In this document: positions 33,859 to 43,069 of the stretch, in pieces
Layout of the letters: each line of letters opens with the position of its first letter
Numbering within the stretch: the stretch's first letter is position 1
From: Nemertoderma westbladi
Lineage: Eukaryota; Xenacoelomorpha; Nemertodermatida; Nemertodermatidae
Assembly (NCBI GenBank): GCA_032718475.1
Contig: JAUCBJ010008938.1
Span: 1 to 64,000, forward strand
DNA length: 64,000 nucleotides
Reading direction: 5' to 3'
Position numbers and translations under genes: made by a program
Notes under the pieces: generated by a model
The model's input: the letters and a program-made list of their open reading frames with translations, nothing else
What the model was told of the DNA's origin: nothing
Databases searched by the model: none

Positions 33859-34590
33859 ATGGCGACCAACTCCGATTACTCCCCCGCAGACAGTTGCCGT
33901 GAACTATCCGATGATGATGAGAATGGTTACGCGAGGTTCGGTGACGTGACTTCCGATGATGACGCGGTTTCCGGTCTAATTAAGCAACATATCCGATGCC
34001 TAAAGGAGGAAACTCCCCATCTCTCTAAAAAAGAGATTCGGAAAAGTTTATATTTAAACCCCGTAGAAGTAGAAGCGGATGAGCCTCACTATGTGACTCT
34101 CCGCGAGGTCATATGCGATCGAATGACTCTAGAACCACAATCAGATGACGCCATCATACTTCCGGTGAGGGATTCCTATTGCCCTTCCCTCAAGCAGTTT
34201 AAGTATGATATGCAACAATTAGCTTGCCAAGGTGCCGCCTCCTCCTTTTGTGGAGATCAGGGCAACGTTTCGGACGATCTAGAAGATGCGCCAGTTGGGG
34301 CTTCCTGTTTGTGGAAGGTCTATCCCTCCGAGTACAACGTCTCTTCTTCATCCTCTTCTTTTGAATGCCTCGCAACGCCAACCCCGGACCTGCAACCAGC
34401 CAGCCACTCAGCCAACCAGTGTACCACCAGCCGACCCAGGAGGATTATTCACTGTCTCACCAAGTTAATCAGATGGATTCAACCGAAGCAGGACTCACAG
34501 CCACCATCTAACGTCGAATACCGGAACAGTGTACTGGTGGTATCGTCAGATGATGAATCTATAGATGATGACATTCCCGCAATTATGTAA
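33859..34590 (+). CDS. Unrecognised acidic protein, 243 codons
   Basis: An intact reading frame from an ATG in good context (A at -3, G at +4) to TAA. Acidic serine clusters sit at both ends: LSDDDENG and TSDDDA near residues 17-36, VSSDDESIDDDIP at the C-terminus, and a middle SDDLED. These resemble casein-kinase-2-type acidic sites. A serine run (six S) and a proline/threonine-rich stretch lie at about 160-190, followed by a basic patch, RPRRIIHCLTKLIRW. There is no signal peptide or membrane segment. Codon content and length make it more gene-like than the satellite frames, yet I recognise no family and see no poly(A) signal close by. It could be a host gene, a terminal exon, or a protein of an unrecognised mobile element. 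Confidence 0.45.
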   Translation: MATNSDYSPADSCRELSDDDENGYARFGDVTSDDDAVSGLIKQHIRCLKEETPHLSKKEIRKSLYLNPVEVEADEPHYVTLREVICDRMTLEPQSDDAIILPVRDSYCPSLKQFKYDMQQLACQGAASSFCGDQGNVSDDLEDAPVGASCLWKVYPSEYNVSSSSSSFECLATPTPDLQPASHSANQCTTSRPRRIIHCLTKLIRWIQPKQDSQPPSNVEYRNSVLVVSSDDESIDDDIPAIM

Positions 34591-34930
34591 CTAGGGGTAT
34601 TATATTAGTAAATATTACGTTGGAAAGTTCAGGAGTTTAAATATTTATTTAAACAATTAATCTACAAGATTATTTGATAGCAGTTGGGGCGACTCGTTTA
34701 TAAACTAAGACTTTTTAATGTAGGACATTACACTTATTTACACGATCTTGTACTTATTCGAAATTTGAAATAGTAATTCACAACGAACGAAGATGTATTA
34801 GCTGTGCATATCGAAACGTTTGGGTGTTTTGTAAATACAACACTTTTTCTGAGCTTTAAAACTTGACCGCAAATGGCAGCGATTCGAGATTCGATGTACT
34901 TATTAAAAAATTATCCACTAAATTTATTCT
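34591..34930. other. No gene recognised
   Basis: AT-rich sequence after the acidic frame. No AATAAA lies within the first 300 bases and no repeat is apparent. Confidence 0.5.
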
Positions 34931-35110
34931 GTGGGGCGAGACACGTAGTCGGTGAGCCTTGGCATACGGTTCATATAGGGCAAATGGGCCATGTCCGTCT
35001 GTCTATCTGTCTGTCCGTCTGGTAAATCTTTGAACGCGAATTTCTCGGCATCGCTGATTCGAAATTGAACCAAACTTAGTAGGTAAGTAGTAGAGGGAAA
35101 GTTTAGAAAA
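34931..35110 (+). repeat. R1-related dispersed repeat end
   Basis: Begins GTGGGGCGAGACACGTAGTC, then GGTGAGCCTTGGCATACGG, a GTCTGTCTATCTGTCTGTCC run, and ATTGAACCAAACTTAGTAGG. The order matches the inverted copy at 14510-14678. Non-coding. Confidence 0.7.
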
Positions 35111-36378
35111 TTTGTAAAGTTTGGTGAAAAATCATGCAGTGTGACGTCAGCTACGACAGATTATGTGGTTTTTAGAAAATGTTAAATTTATCGGGAACGC
35201 CTCATTTTCCAGAGCTGAAATTATGGTTGCTTGTAGAGAATCATAAAGTCTATCTTCTACGAAATTGAAAAGTTAAGACATTTAATTGGGGATCGGCTAG
35301 AGACTCCGAAATAATGACATAGGCCTATCCTACCGGTACGGTACTGCTGTACTGTATAAGTACGAAATTGCAGAATAATAATTTGACACCACCTAGCGGA
35401 TTAATATATAATTGTATATCGATCGAATACATTTTATAGCATGGGGTGGAATGGAATTGGAATTTTTTATTTGACATTAAATCAGTTAAAAACAAGCACT
35501 AAAGATAGCATTAAAATATAACATATGAAGTGTAAGGAAAAGGTAAAGGCAACAAACCAATGTACAGTATGGTATTCAACATGTCCTAGAAAAAGTATTT
35601 TAACAGAAAACAGTACAAAACAAACATAGATAAATAAAATGACCTTCAATAAATTTTAAACACCATTTACAACATAATTATGGTAAGACATTTCTATTTC
35701 AGGATTTAGGACCAACAAACTTAGTGGATACGAGATGAAAGGTGTAAGTGCAGCAACTATAAAAATTATTGAAATTTTACTAAAAATTATTGTAATTATG
35801 ATAAGGGATTTAGGACCATACGAAGACAGTGGATACGAGGTGCAAGGTATAAATAAAAGAAACAACAACAGAATAATTATAAAAACGTTCGACACCAATA
35901 AAATCTATATTTTATGAACTGTATTTATTTCTATTGTCTTACTAAAAATATTATGTACTGTAGTTATTTATAATAAGTTTACCGCGTTAAGTTAGAAATT
36001 ATAAATACACAATGCATATATTATATATACTAAGACTTAATTACAGAATTGAGCAGTGATTTGCCGTCGAGGATAACCCCATGAGACTATGTCTCGTTTT
36101 CATGAGGGTCCTCACTATATCAGGAAATATTAAAATCGATAAAGGTTCTATGAAGTTGATACATATAGTATTGTAGTATGTTACATATGTACATTATTGC
36201 AAATAAGTTTAAGTCGAATTGCAATAATTTAGGAAGAACTAAATAATATAAAACACAATTAGGCGAATAAATATAAATATTACTAATAACCATGACTAAT
36301 ATCCGTTAAGTTAAAATATTCTGGGCATAGGAGTTTCACTCATAACTTTTAGCAAGGAGTTATAGGGGTATAGGGTCA
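35111..36378. other. AT-rich, no gene recognised; short duplication
   Basis: Two diverged copies of a segment starting GGATTTAGGACCA lie at about 35702 and 35806, each followed by AGTGGATACGAGRTG, an offset near 105 bases. A TACCGGTACGGTACTG motif lies at 35332. I see no convincing exon on either strand. Confidence 0.5.
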
Positions 36379-36680
36379 GAGCCACGAAGTTGGCGGAGCC
36401 TTTGCGAACTGACGCTATCTCTTAGGGAGGTAGGTCAATTATGGGAAATAGTTCATTCAATAATGGTCCTGTGTGCCATCATCGTCGCTACGATTTTGAC
36501 TTACTTATAACTTCGTCGGATATTAAAGATATTAAATAGATATTAAATATCCTCACATTTTCTTTGCTTTAAACCCGTTCTAGCTGAAACTTGGCATATT
36601 TGTACTAGACCATTAACTGTGTCATTCAAAGGAGGCTCATCTGTCTGCAGTTCTCTAGTCTGCCGCTAGAGAACAAAATA
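36379..36680 (+). repeat. Dispersed repeat R1, copy 2
   Basis: Inverted relative to 1-510. It begins AGAGCCACGAAGTTGGCGGA and contains ATCGTCGCTACGATTTTGAC, where copy 1 has the expanded GAC run. It ends with CTGCAGTTCTCTAGTCTGCC and CGCTAGAG. It lacks the duplication seen in copy 1. Confidence 0.75.
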
Positions 36681-36840
36681 TCTCAAAGTGCAACTGATTT
36701 AGCTGAAACATCAGATATGTGCAAGAACACGTCCGGTGTGTTTGCCGGGCTAGGAATCAGTCCGACCAGTTCCACCTCACCACTATTCCATCAAGGTGTA
36801 ATTCTATAGGACATGCAATAGTGTTAGGCCCTCCGCCCTA

Positions 36841-37272
36841 GAGTAATAAGACAGCTTGCTTATTGTTTATCTCGCAAAATGATTACTGAGTATTTAATGG
36901 AGATTCTTTAGAATAAATATAGCTAAATAATTTTGTTGTGACATCGACGTGGTAAATTAATATTTCAGTATCAATACTAAAACGTCATAAGGTAAGTTAT
37001 AATATTTCTTATAAATTGGGTCGCCTCCACGCCTAAAATATATTACTTTTAAAACACCAATTTTCTGTTAATACCTGCCTGTGAACAATCCTCTGTGTGC
37101 CTTTGGGTTGGGGTGCAGATTAAGGGGGGGAGGGGGTTGAAAGCGAGCAACTTTCCCCTCTTATGATTTATTCGCGGTTTGGTTAAAATACAGATTTTGT
37201 GTTAGAATTGCTCAATTTTAATTTGTATCTCATAACTGAGCCCCGTGCTGCGCGAAGGCCCCACGAACGTGT
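36841..37272 (+). repeat. Dispersed repeat R2, copy 3
   Basis: Same orientation as 12290-12858: TAATAAGACAGCTTGC start, the CAAAATGATT segment, GGCGTGGAGGCGACC in reverse complement near 37020-37035, and the end CCCCACGAACGTGT. It carries a short G run near 37125 where copy 1 has a 23-base C run. More diverged than copies 1 and 2 are from each other. Confidence 0.8.
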
Positions 37273-37579
37273 TTGTTTATTGTTTGAGACTCGCATTTAA
37301 TGCGAAGACTTTGTTGATGGGGTATTATTGTCAGGTACCGGCACGAGTTAAAAAAAATCTTCGGAGCAAATTGGTCGCTTACAGAATCTAGTCGTTTATT
37401 AATAATTGTTTTGGATAGAAAGCATTGCCACTGTAAAGTGCTTCTTCCCCTTAATTATTTAAGTAAATTTTTCAATATAATATATATAATATTAATATAA
37501 TATAATATTTTCAAATAAACCCACGGCCAGGTCATTTGCGAACATTATAGTGTTTGGTGTGCAAGCCATACCTCCACTA
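37273..37579. other. No gene recognised
   Basis: AT-rich spacer with TATAATATTAATATA motifs near 37480-37515. Nothing coding is supported. Confidence 0.5.
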
Positions 37580-37764
37580 ATAGCACTATGCTACCAGTAA
37601 CGCTGTATGCTACAGGTATCGCGTATGCTACAAGTACCTCAGTATGCTACTGGTGCTGCAGTATGCTACCGGTATCGCGTATGCTACCGGTATCGCGTAT
37701 GCTACCAGTACCACAGTATGCTACCGGTACCGCAGTATGCTACCGGTACCCCGGAGTATGCTAC
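37580..37764 (+). repeat. 18-21-bp ACCGGTACC-type minisatellite, left part
   Basis: About ten irregular units of the form GTATGCTACCGGTATCGC or GTATGCTACCGGTACCGC. The array is interrupted at 37765 by the retrotransposon, resumes at 41769-41800 and again at 42677-42985. The motif AGTATGCTACC is found at both edges of the insertion (37755-37765 and 41768-41778). Confidence 0.88.
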
Positions 37765-37803
37765 CTAGGATCGGCATGCTGCATTGCAGCTGCATTTCTA
37801 AGA
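37765..37803 (+). repeat. Left terminal inverted repeat of the retrotransposon
   Basis: Begins CTAGGATCGGCATGCTGC and ends TTTCTAAGA. It pairs with 41518-41556 with two mismatches. In sequence it equals an inverted copy of the element's own 3' terminus. Confidence 0.9.
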
Positions 37804-38226
37804 TCCAGGTCAGGTCAGGTATTCTAGGTCATTTTGATCAAGAAAACTTGCCACCTCCATGCAGCATAAAGGAGGTGCCACCTGTAGCTGCATAGACCCT
37901 CTTACTAGGGCAAATCTGGTCCTGTAACTAGGACCCCCTTCGTTCTGGGATAAGGACGCCCTTGGTCCTGGATTAAGGACCCATATACTTGGCTGCAGGG
38001 GTATATGGCCTGACCAGGCAGATGGTGATCTACCAATGGCTGGTTAGGAGTAGAGTGTTCTCATGTCCACTCTGAGGGCACTTCACTGCGACCTGCACCT
38101 GGCAGCAAGGGTACAGGGCATGACCCAGCAGATGAGCTGCAACAGCCAATGGTGGGTCATGTACGCCAGAGTAGATATGGGTGATGGGCCTCATATCTGA
38201 CTCCATTGCGACACCCACCCTGTGGA

Positions 38227-41200
38227 ATGGCAAACCAGGGTGTGGTATTTGCCCCGAGAGCTGACTCGGCAAAAAAGCACCCCCCAACCCCCACTATGGA
38301 TTACATTAGCAATGCGGAGGTCCGGCCACTAGAGGCCAGTGGAATTACCGGACACAATCGGCCTCACAGGCGTCAGTTAACTCCTGACCGGCTGCCTGTC
38401 TCACCCCCTACTGGAGAGAGAGCAGCCAACAATTCTTTGAGTCCCTTTCCTGATGACCTTTCTGGCCCAAACCCTGGGTCACCAGGGAGGCCAGATTGTG
38501 ATGGGGAGAGGGATTCTGGAGTTGGAGGCTACTCTCATGTTCCACCCCGACCAACAAAGCCATTGGTGAATCTGAGGCAAGTCACTAGACTAGCCTCAGT
38601 AAACACCCTAACACTCGGGTCCCCAATGCGACAAGGTGAGCTGACTGCCTTGGCAGATAAGCTTTCTCTTAGCGCAGTGGGTGTTCAAGAGCACCGAATG
38701 CAGACTGGACAGACTGATGAGGTTCTGATTAAGGACATGGGGGGCGGTTGGCGACTCGCCCTCGCGTCAGCAGATGATAGTGGCAATGGTGGAATTGGTC
38801 TATTGATGAATCCAACTGCACATGCAGCATTGGACAAAATAGACCAAATCTCTAACCGCATCATCCGTTGCCACTTCTCATGTTCTGGAAGACTGGCTAA
38901 GAAGTTTCCTAAGGTGGTTCTGATTGTGTGCTACTCTCCAACTAGTGTTGCCCCTGTAGAGGAGGTGGAAAATTTCTACCACAATCTACAAGCAGCAACT
39001 GATGGAGTGGATCAGCATGCATTCTTAACATTCCTGGGAGACTTTAATGCAAGTCTGCATCAATCACCTACATCGCCCTGGGTCTATAGCAATAGTGTTA
39101 ACCGAAATTCTGTCCATCTTCAGGATTTTATCTCTGGAAATGGATTGTTTTCGGCTGGAACCCAGTTCAAAAAGCGAACTGGAAAGCTATGGACTCATAG
39201 TGGACCCAGTGGTCACAAGTCCCAGATAGACCATATTCTGTTTCGTAGGAAATACAGGAGCTCTATACAAGACTGTAATGCATTTACACTTCGACCCTTC
39301 TCCAGTGATCACCGCCTTATTGTGGCCAAGGTAAGACTTAGTCTGCGTGCTAGCAGAACAACGAAATCTGCCTTGCCACGGCATGACTGGTCCTCTCTGT
39401 TGCAACAGCCAAGTGTGAGATCCAGCTTCACACTACAGCTGAGCAACAGGTATGAGGCTCTTGCCTCTGAGGCGGCAGATCACTGTGAGGGCTATACTGC
39501 CTTTACAGAAGCAGTTAAGTTAGCAGCTGCAGAAACAGTTCCTGTATACCCTCGAAACAGGAAAAGGGCCCCCTGGACTGACAACAAAATTCAGAAGTGC
39601 CGAAATGACCTTCATAAGGCGCAGAGGGAGTCCCGACTCAAACAGACTACAGCGGCCAAGAATGCAGTTAAAGCTGCATCTAGGTCCCTGAACAGGCAGT
39701 ACTCTGTTAATCTACAGGAGCTAATAAACCAACAGGTTGATGCCATCAATGATGCTGACGACAGCAGGCAATCATCCCAGGCATGGAAATCGATCAATCT
39801 GCTTACTGGGCGGAAAAGCCAACCAACCACCAAGGTTAAGGCTGAATCACCAGCCGATCGCCTCAATGGTTGGAAAGCCCACTTTGAAAAGCTCCTCAAT
39901 AATGACAGGGTATTGCCTGATAACTTTATAGAAGTAAAAGTGTCTGAGTCTGTACTCCCAGATATTCCCATTGGCGATATCTCCTTTGCAGAAGTGAAGG
40001 CTGCTGCAAAGAGCATTAAGACCAATCGTGCCAGTGGAGTAGATGGTGTTCCCCCTGAGGTCTTTAAAATACCTGAGTGTTTAAAGCTCATCTATCCCAT
40101 CATAGTAGACATGTACCGTACAACAAGAGTCCCACAAGAAATGAAAACAAATAAGTTGGTGCCAGTTCCCAAGAAGGGCAACCTAACACTCTATGGTTCT
40201 TTTCGGGGAATCTCATTGATCTCGATTGCTGCAAAACTATACAATAGAATTCTATTAAATCGCATCAGGGATCCCATTGAGAGACTGCTACGTGGAAATC
40301 AGAATGGGTTCCGTAAAGGTCGTGGGACCATGGAGCCCATTTTGGCACTTAGAAGGATAATTGAAGAGTTATCAAAAAAGAAAGACAGGCATCTGGCTGT
40401 TATCTTTGTTGACTTCTTCAAGGCCTTTGATTCAGTCTCTCGCTCACGTATGTTCAGCATACTTTCATTATATGGGATTCCTGATGAAATTATTGCAGCA
40501 ATCAGATCAGTATACGATGGTTCGACAACATTTGTGTCTACTGTTGACGGTGACACAGAACCATTTGAAGTGTTATGGGGCGTCCTCCAAGGAGACACAC
40601 TTGCACCATTCTTGTTCATTATTGTGGTTGACTATGTTCTACGCATGTCCTTAGATCATCATAATGATGATGGGGTGATGATAACTCCACCTACTGGCTC
40701 CAGAAGTCGAGGAAATCCTGCCAAGTACCTAACTGATCTAGACTTTGCTGATGACTTAGGAGTACTCTCAGAATCATTAGAGGGAGCCCAGCGGCTCCTC
40801 AGCTCATTAGAACATGCTGCTTCTAGTGTTGGTCTTTTTATTAACTCCAGAAAGACCAAAATTCTGACAGTTAACTTTGAAAGTCCTCAGCAAGTCTCTG
40901 ATCGGATGAGCATAAGCTCAAAGGATGGTATGCTTGAGCATGTGGACGACTTCTGTTACCTGGGATCATGGATCCGGAAGTCAGGTGAGGACCTTCGAAT
41001 ACGTAAGGGAAAGGCATGGGCAGCCTTGAATAGGCTTTCCAGGATTTGGAAGTCACATAGAATTAATCGGAAACTTAAGGTCCGATTATTTAGAGCAGCA
41101 GTAGTTCCAGTACTCCTCTACGGGAGTCCATGCTGGGCTCTAACTGCTGAGGACACCAAATCTCTGGATGGCACATTCACAAGAATGCTACGCCGGGTAC

Positions 41201-41523
41201 ATTGTGTCAAGTACAATGCACACATCTCCAACCAGACACTATATAACATTGGAGGTGTCTCATTGGTTCCCCCAAGCTTGACACTAGAACAAAATCGCCT
41301 CCGCTTTGCAGGACATTGCTTTCGCCGTGAGGACCAGCCAGTGCATAATCTTGTACTTTGGCAGCCTCATGGAGTGAATAAGCATGGTGGACAGCCCATG
41401 ACTTTCTTGAGACGCATCTTAAAGGACACTGGCCTTAAAGATGCGGATGATCTAGCAAATGTCATGGGTGATAGGGAGTTGTGGCGGTGCAATTTTGTTG
41501 ACAAGCCGGCACAGCATTCTTAA
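38227..41523 (+). CDS. Retrotransposon ORF: APE endonuclease / reverse transcriptase, 1,098 residues
   Basis: The first ATG (38227) gives an intact 1,098-residue protein. A low-complexity Pro-rich leader (1-115) precedes an exonuclease-endonuclease-phosphatase domain at about 118-370. The catalytic set there is N126 (SVNTL), VQEHR with E155, LGDFNA with D272 and N274, and SSDHR with D361-H362. The reverse transcriptase spans about 595-880: SGVDGVPPEVF, GISLISIAAK, FRKGRGTM, FVDFFKAFD with D729, LQGDTLAPFLF, and DFADD with the FADD box at 840-843. The C-terminal part has CYLGSWI, LLYGSPCWAL and LRFAGHCFRRED. It nicks target DNA and copies element RNA. All key residues are present, so it may be recently active. 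There is no separate ORF1. The 5' leader (37804-38226) holds GGTCAGGTCAGG repeats. Clade uncertain; the DFADD and LRFAGH features resemble RTE-like and related elements. Confidence 0.93.
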   Translation: MANQGVVFAPRADSAKKHPPTPTMDYISNAEVRPLEASGITGHNRPHRRQLTPDRLPVSPPTGERAANNSLSPFPDDLSGPNPGSPGRPDCDGERDSGVGGYSHVPPRPTKPLVNLRQVTRLASVNTLTLGSPMRQGELTALADKLSLSAVGVQEHRMQTGQTDEVLIKDMGGGWRLALASADDSGNGGIGLLMNPTAHAALDKIDQISNRIIRCHFSCSGRLAKKFPKVVLIVCYSPTSVAPVEEVENFYHNLQAATDGVDQHAFLTFLGDFNASLHQSPTSPWVYSNSVNRNSVHLQDFISGNGLFSAGTQFKKRTGKLWTHSGPSGHKSQIDHILFRRKYRSSIQDCNAFTLRPFSSDHRLIVAKVRLSLRASRTTKSALPRHDWSSLLQQPSVRSSFTLQLSNRYEALASEAADHCEGYTAFTEAVKLAAAETVPVYPRNRKRAPWTDNKIQKCRNDLHKAQRESRLKQTTAAKNAVKAASRSLNRQYSVNLQELINQQVDAINDADDSRQSSQAWKSINLLTGRKSQPTTKVKAESPADRLNGWKAHFEKLLNNDRVLPDNFIEVKVSESVLPDIPIGDISFAEVKAAAKSIKTNRASGVDGVPPEVFKIPECLKLIYPIIVDMYRTTRVPQEMKTNKLVPVPKKGNLTLYGSFRGISLISIAAKLYNRILLNRIRDPIERLLRGNQNGFRKGRGTMEPILALRRIIEELSKKKDRHLAVIFVDFFKAFDSVSRSRMFSILSLYGIPDEIIAAIRSVYDGSTTFVSTVDGDTEPFEVLWGVLQGDTLAPFLFIIVVDYVLRMSLDHHNDDGVMITPPTGSRSRGNPAKYLTDLDFADDLGVLSESLEGAQRLLSSLEHAASSVGLFINSRKTKILTVNFESPQQVSDRMSISSKDGMLEHVDDFCYLGSWIRKSGEDLRIRKGKAWAALNRLSRIWKSHRINRKLKVRLFRAAVVPVLLYGSPCWALTAEDTKSLDGTFTRMLRRVHCVKYNAHISNQTLYNIGGVSLVPPSLTLEQNRLRFAGHCFRREDQPVHNLVLWQPHGVNKHGGQPMTFLRRILKDTGLKDADDLANVMGDRELWRCNFVDKPAQHS

Positions 41524-41556
41524 AAATGCAGCTGTAATGCAGCATGCCGATCCTAG
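41518..41556 (+). repeat. Right terminal inverted repeat of the retrotransposon
   Basis: Ends GCATGCCGATCCTAG, reverse complement of the left end with two mismatches. Includes the ORF stop codon. The same terminus is intact in the truncated copy at 3533. Confidence 0.9.
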
Positions 41557-41560
41557 TAGT

Positions 41561-41768
41561 CTAAGAATGCTGTGCCGGCTTATCGACAAAATTGCACCGC
41601 CACAACTCCCTATCACCCATGACATTTGCTAGATCATCCGCATCTTCAAGGCCAGTGTCCTTTAAGATGCGTCTCAAGAAAGTCATGGGCTGTCCACCAT
41701 GCTTATTCACTCCATGAGGCTGCCAAAGTACAAGATTATGCACTGGCTGGTCCTCACGGCGAAAGCAA
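41561..41768 (-). mobile_element. Inverted 3' fragment of the same retrotransposon
   Basis: On the minus strand it repeats about 208 bases of the 3' coding end (41316-41522) almost exactly. The differences include a GLE for GLK codon change and a silent change in the VDKPAQHS segment. It lies tail-to-tail with the full element, separated by about 40 bases, and forms a large hairpin. It lacks the outer 33 bases of the terminus. Its upstream break is within about 20 bases of that in the 3533-3789 copy. Confidence 0.88.
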
Positions 41769-41800
41769 AGTATGCTACCGGTATCGCGTATATTACCGGT
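41769..41800 (+). repeat. Remnant of the ACCGGTACC-type minisatellite
   Basis: Short piece (GTATGCTACCGGTATCGCG followed by TATATTACCGG) where the minisatellite resumes after the retrotransposon insertion. Confidence 0.8.
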
Positions 41801-41805
41801 GTAAC

Positions 41806-41930
41806 AGGAAAATATGCCCCCCCGGGAAATGTGCCCGGGGGGGCATATTTTCCTAGGAAAAAATGCCCCCCCGGGCAAATTTCCCTAGGAAAAAATGCCC
41901 CCCCTTAGGAAATTATGCCCCCCCCCTGAA
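41806..41930. repeat. G/C-run hairpin block with perfect 21-bp inverted repeat
   Basis: 41806-41826 and 41834-41854 are exact reverse complements (AGGAAAATATGCCCCCCCGG start) with a 7-base loop. Degenerate copies of the CCTAGGAAAAAATGCCCCCC motif follow to 41930. The same module recurs at 42520-42670. Confidence 0.9.
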
Positions 41931-41979
41931 TTATACAATAAACAAAACTTATTACTACTAAAACTTACAAAAATTATAC

Positions 41980-42302
41980 AAAACAATAAACAGTCACTTT
42001 ACCAAATGAAGGAAAGGAGCAGGTTACAGAGGCAGGCCTTTCTAACCAAAACAATAAACGATCATTTAACTAATTGAGGGAAAGGAGCAGGTTACAGAGG
42101 CGGGATTTTCTAACCAAAACAATAAACAGTCACTTTAGCAAATCAGGGAAAGGAGCAGGTTACAGAGATGGGATTTTCTAACCAAAACAATAAACGATAA
42201 CATTACCAATTGAGAGAAAGGAGCAGGTTACAGAGGCGGGATTTTCTAACCAAAACAATAAACAATCACTTTACCAAATCAGGGAAAGGAGCAGGTTACA
42301 GA
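41980..42302 (+). repeat. 68-bp tandem repeat, about 4.7 units, alternating A-B types
   Basis: Each unit starts AAAACAATAAAC and ends GGATTTTCTAACC, with AAAGGAGCAGGTTACAGAG in the middle. Units 1, 3 and 5 carry CA(G/A)TCACTTTA, while units 2 and 4 carry CGATCATTTAAC or CGATAACATTACC. The true period is thus a dimer of about 136 bases. Confidence 0.93.
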
Positions 42303-42676
42303 CTTAAAAAAGCTTGGTGCTGCTCGGCGCCCACACAACACCACACACTCGCACTGCTGTTATACCAGTACTTACTACAGTAGCCTACTGACTTAGATAC
42401 TTCAGTATGCTGTTCTACATCCCCTTACTGCCTTACCTGCTTACCTACCGGCAGACCGGTACCGTACTATTCTTCCAACTATATGCTACCAGCAGACCGG
42501 TATCGTACCAGTTTTCAGACTTTTGGGGGGGGGCTAATTTTCCTGAGGGGAGGCATTATTTCCTAAGGAGAAAATGCCCCCCCGGGCTAAATTTCCTAGG
42601 AAAAATTGCCCGGGGGGACATAATATCCTAGGAAATAATGCCCCGGGGGGCATATTCTAGGGGGGGCTGATTTCCT
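42303..42676. repeat. Spacer and second G/C-run block
   Basis: 42303-42519 is unique, with CCGGTACCGTACTAT-type motifs. 42520-42670 repeats the CCTAGGAAAAATTGCCC and GGGGGGCATATT modules of 41806-41930 in mixed orientation. Nothing coding. Confidence 0.7.
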
Positions 42677-42985
42677 TGTGACACCGGTACCGCAGTATGC
42701 TACTGGTACCGCAGTATGCTACCGGTACCCCGGGGTATGCTACCGGTATCGCGTATATTACCGGTACCGCAGTATGATACCGGTACCGCTGTATGCATCC
42801 GGTACAGCAGTATGCTATGAGTACCGCAGTATGCAAACGGTACCCCGGATTATGCTACCGGCACCGCAGTATGGTACCTGTATCGCGTATGCTACCGGTA
42901 CTGCAGTATGATACCGGTACCGCAGTATGCTACCGGTACCCCGGAGTATGTTACCGGTATCGCGTATGCTACAGGTACCGGAAAC
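42677..42985 (+). repeat. 18-21-bp ACCGGTACC-type minisatellite, right part
   Basis: About sixteen irregular units such as ACCGGTACCGCAGTATGCT and ACCGGTATCGCGTATGCT, continuing the array broken at 37765. Several units have single substitutions (ATGAGTACC, AAACGGTACC). Confidence 0.9.
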
Positions 42986-43069
42986 ATTTCGAAAGCGTTA
43001 AATAAAATACATCGATGTATAATCGTTTGCGTTTTAGTCTCTCTAAAAATGATCTTTGATGGACTAAAC

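Larger units (their letters stand above)
37765..41556 (+). mobile_element. Full-length non-LTR-type retrotransposon with 39-bp terminal inverted repeats
   Basis: A 3.79-kb element with one long frame. The first 39 bases (37765-37803, starting CTAGGATCGGCATGCTGC) are the reverse complement of the last 39 (41518-41556) with two mismatches. The stop codon TAA (41521-41523) lies inside the right inverted repeat. There is no poly(A) or simple-repeat tail. It sits within the ACCGGTACC-type minisatellite. Two truncated copies of its 3' end occur at 3533-3789 and 41561-41768. Terminal inverted repeats are not expected for APE-type retrotransposons. Confidence 0.8.

Noticed and set aside
37588-37895. 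Small open frames across the ACCGGTACC minisatellite (also 42678-43102)
   Set aside because: Repetitive YATG/CYRY-type peptides caused by the tandem repeat; no gene structure.
39612-41056. Minus-strand frames opposite the second reverse transcriptase
   Set aside because: Shadow frames; the catalytic motifs are in the plus-strand frame.
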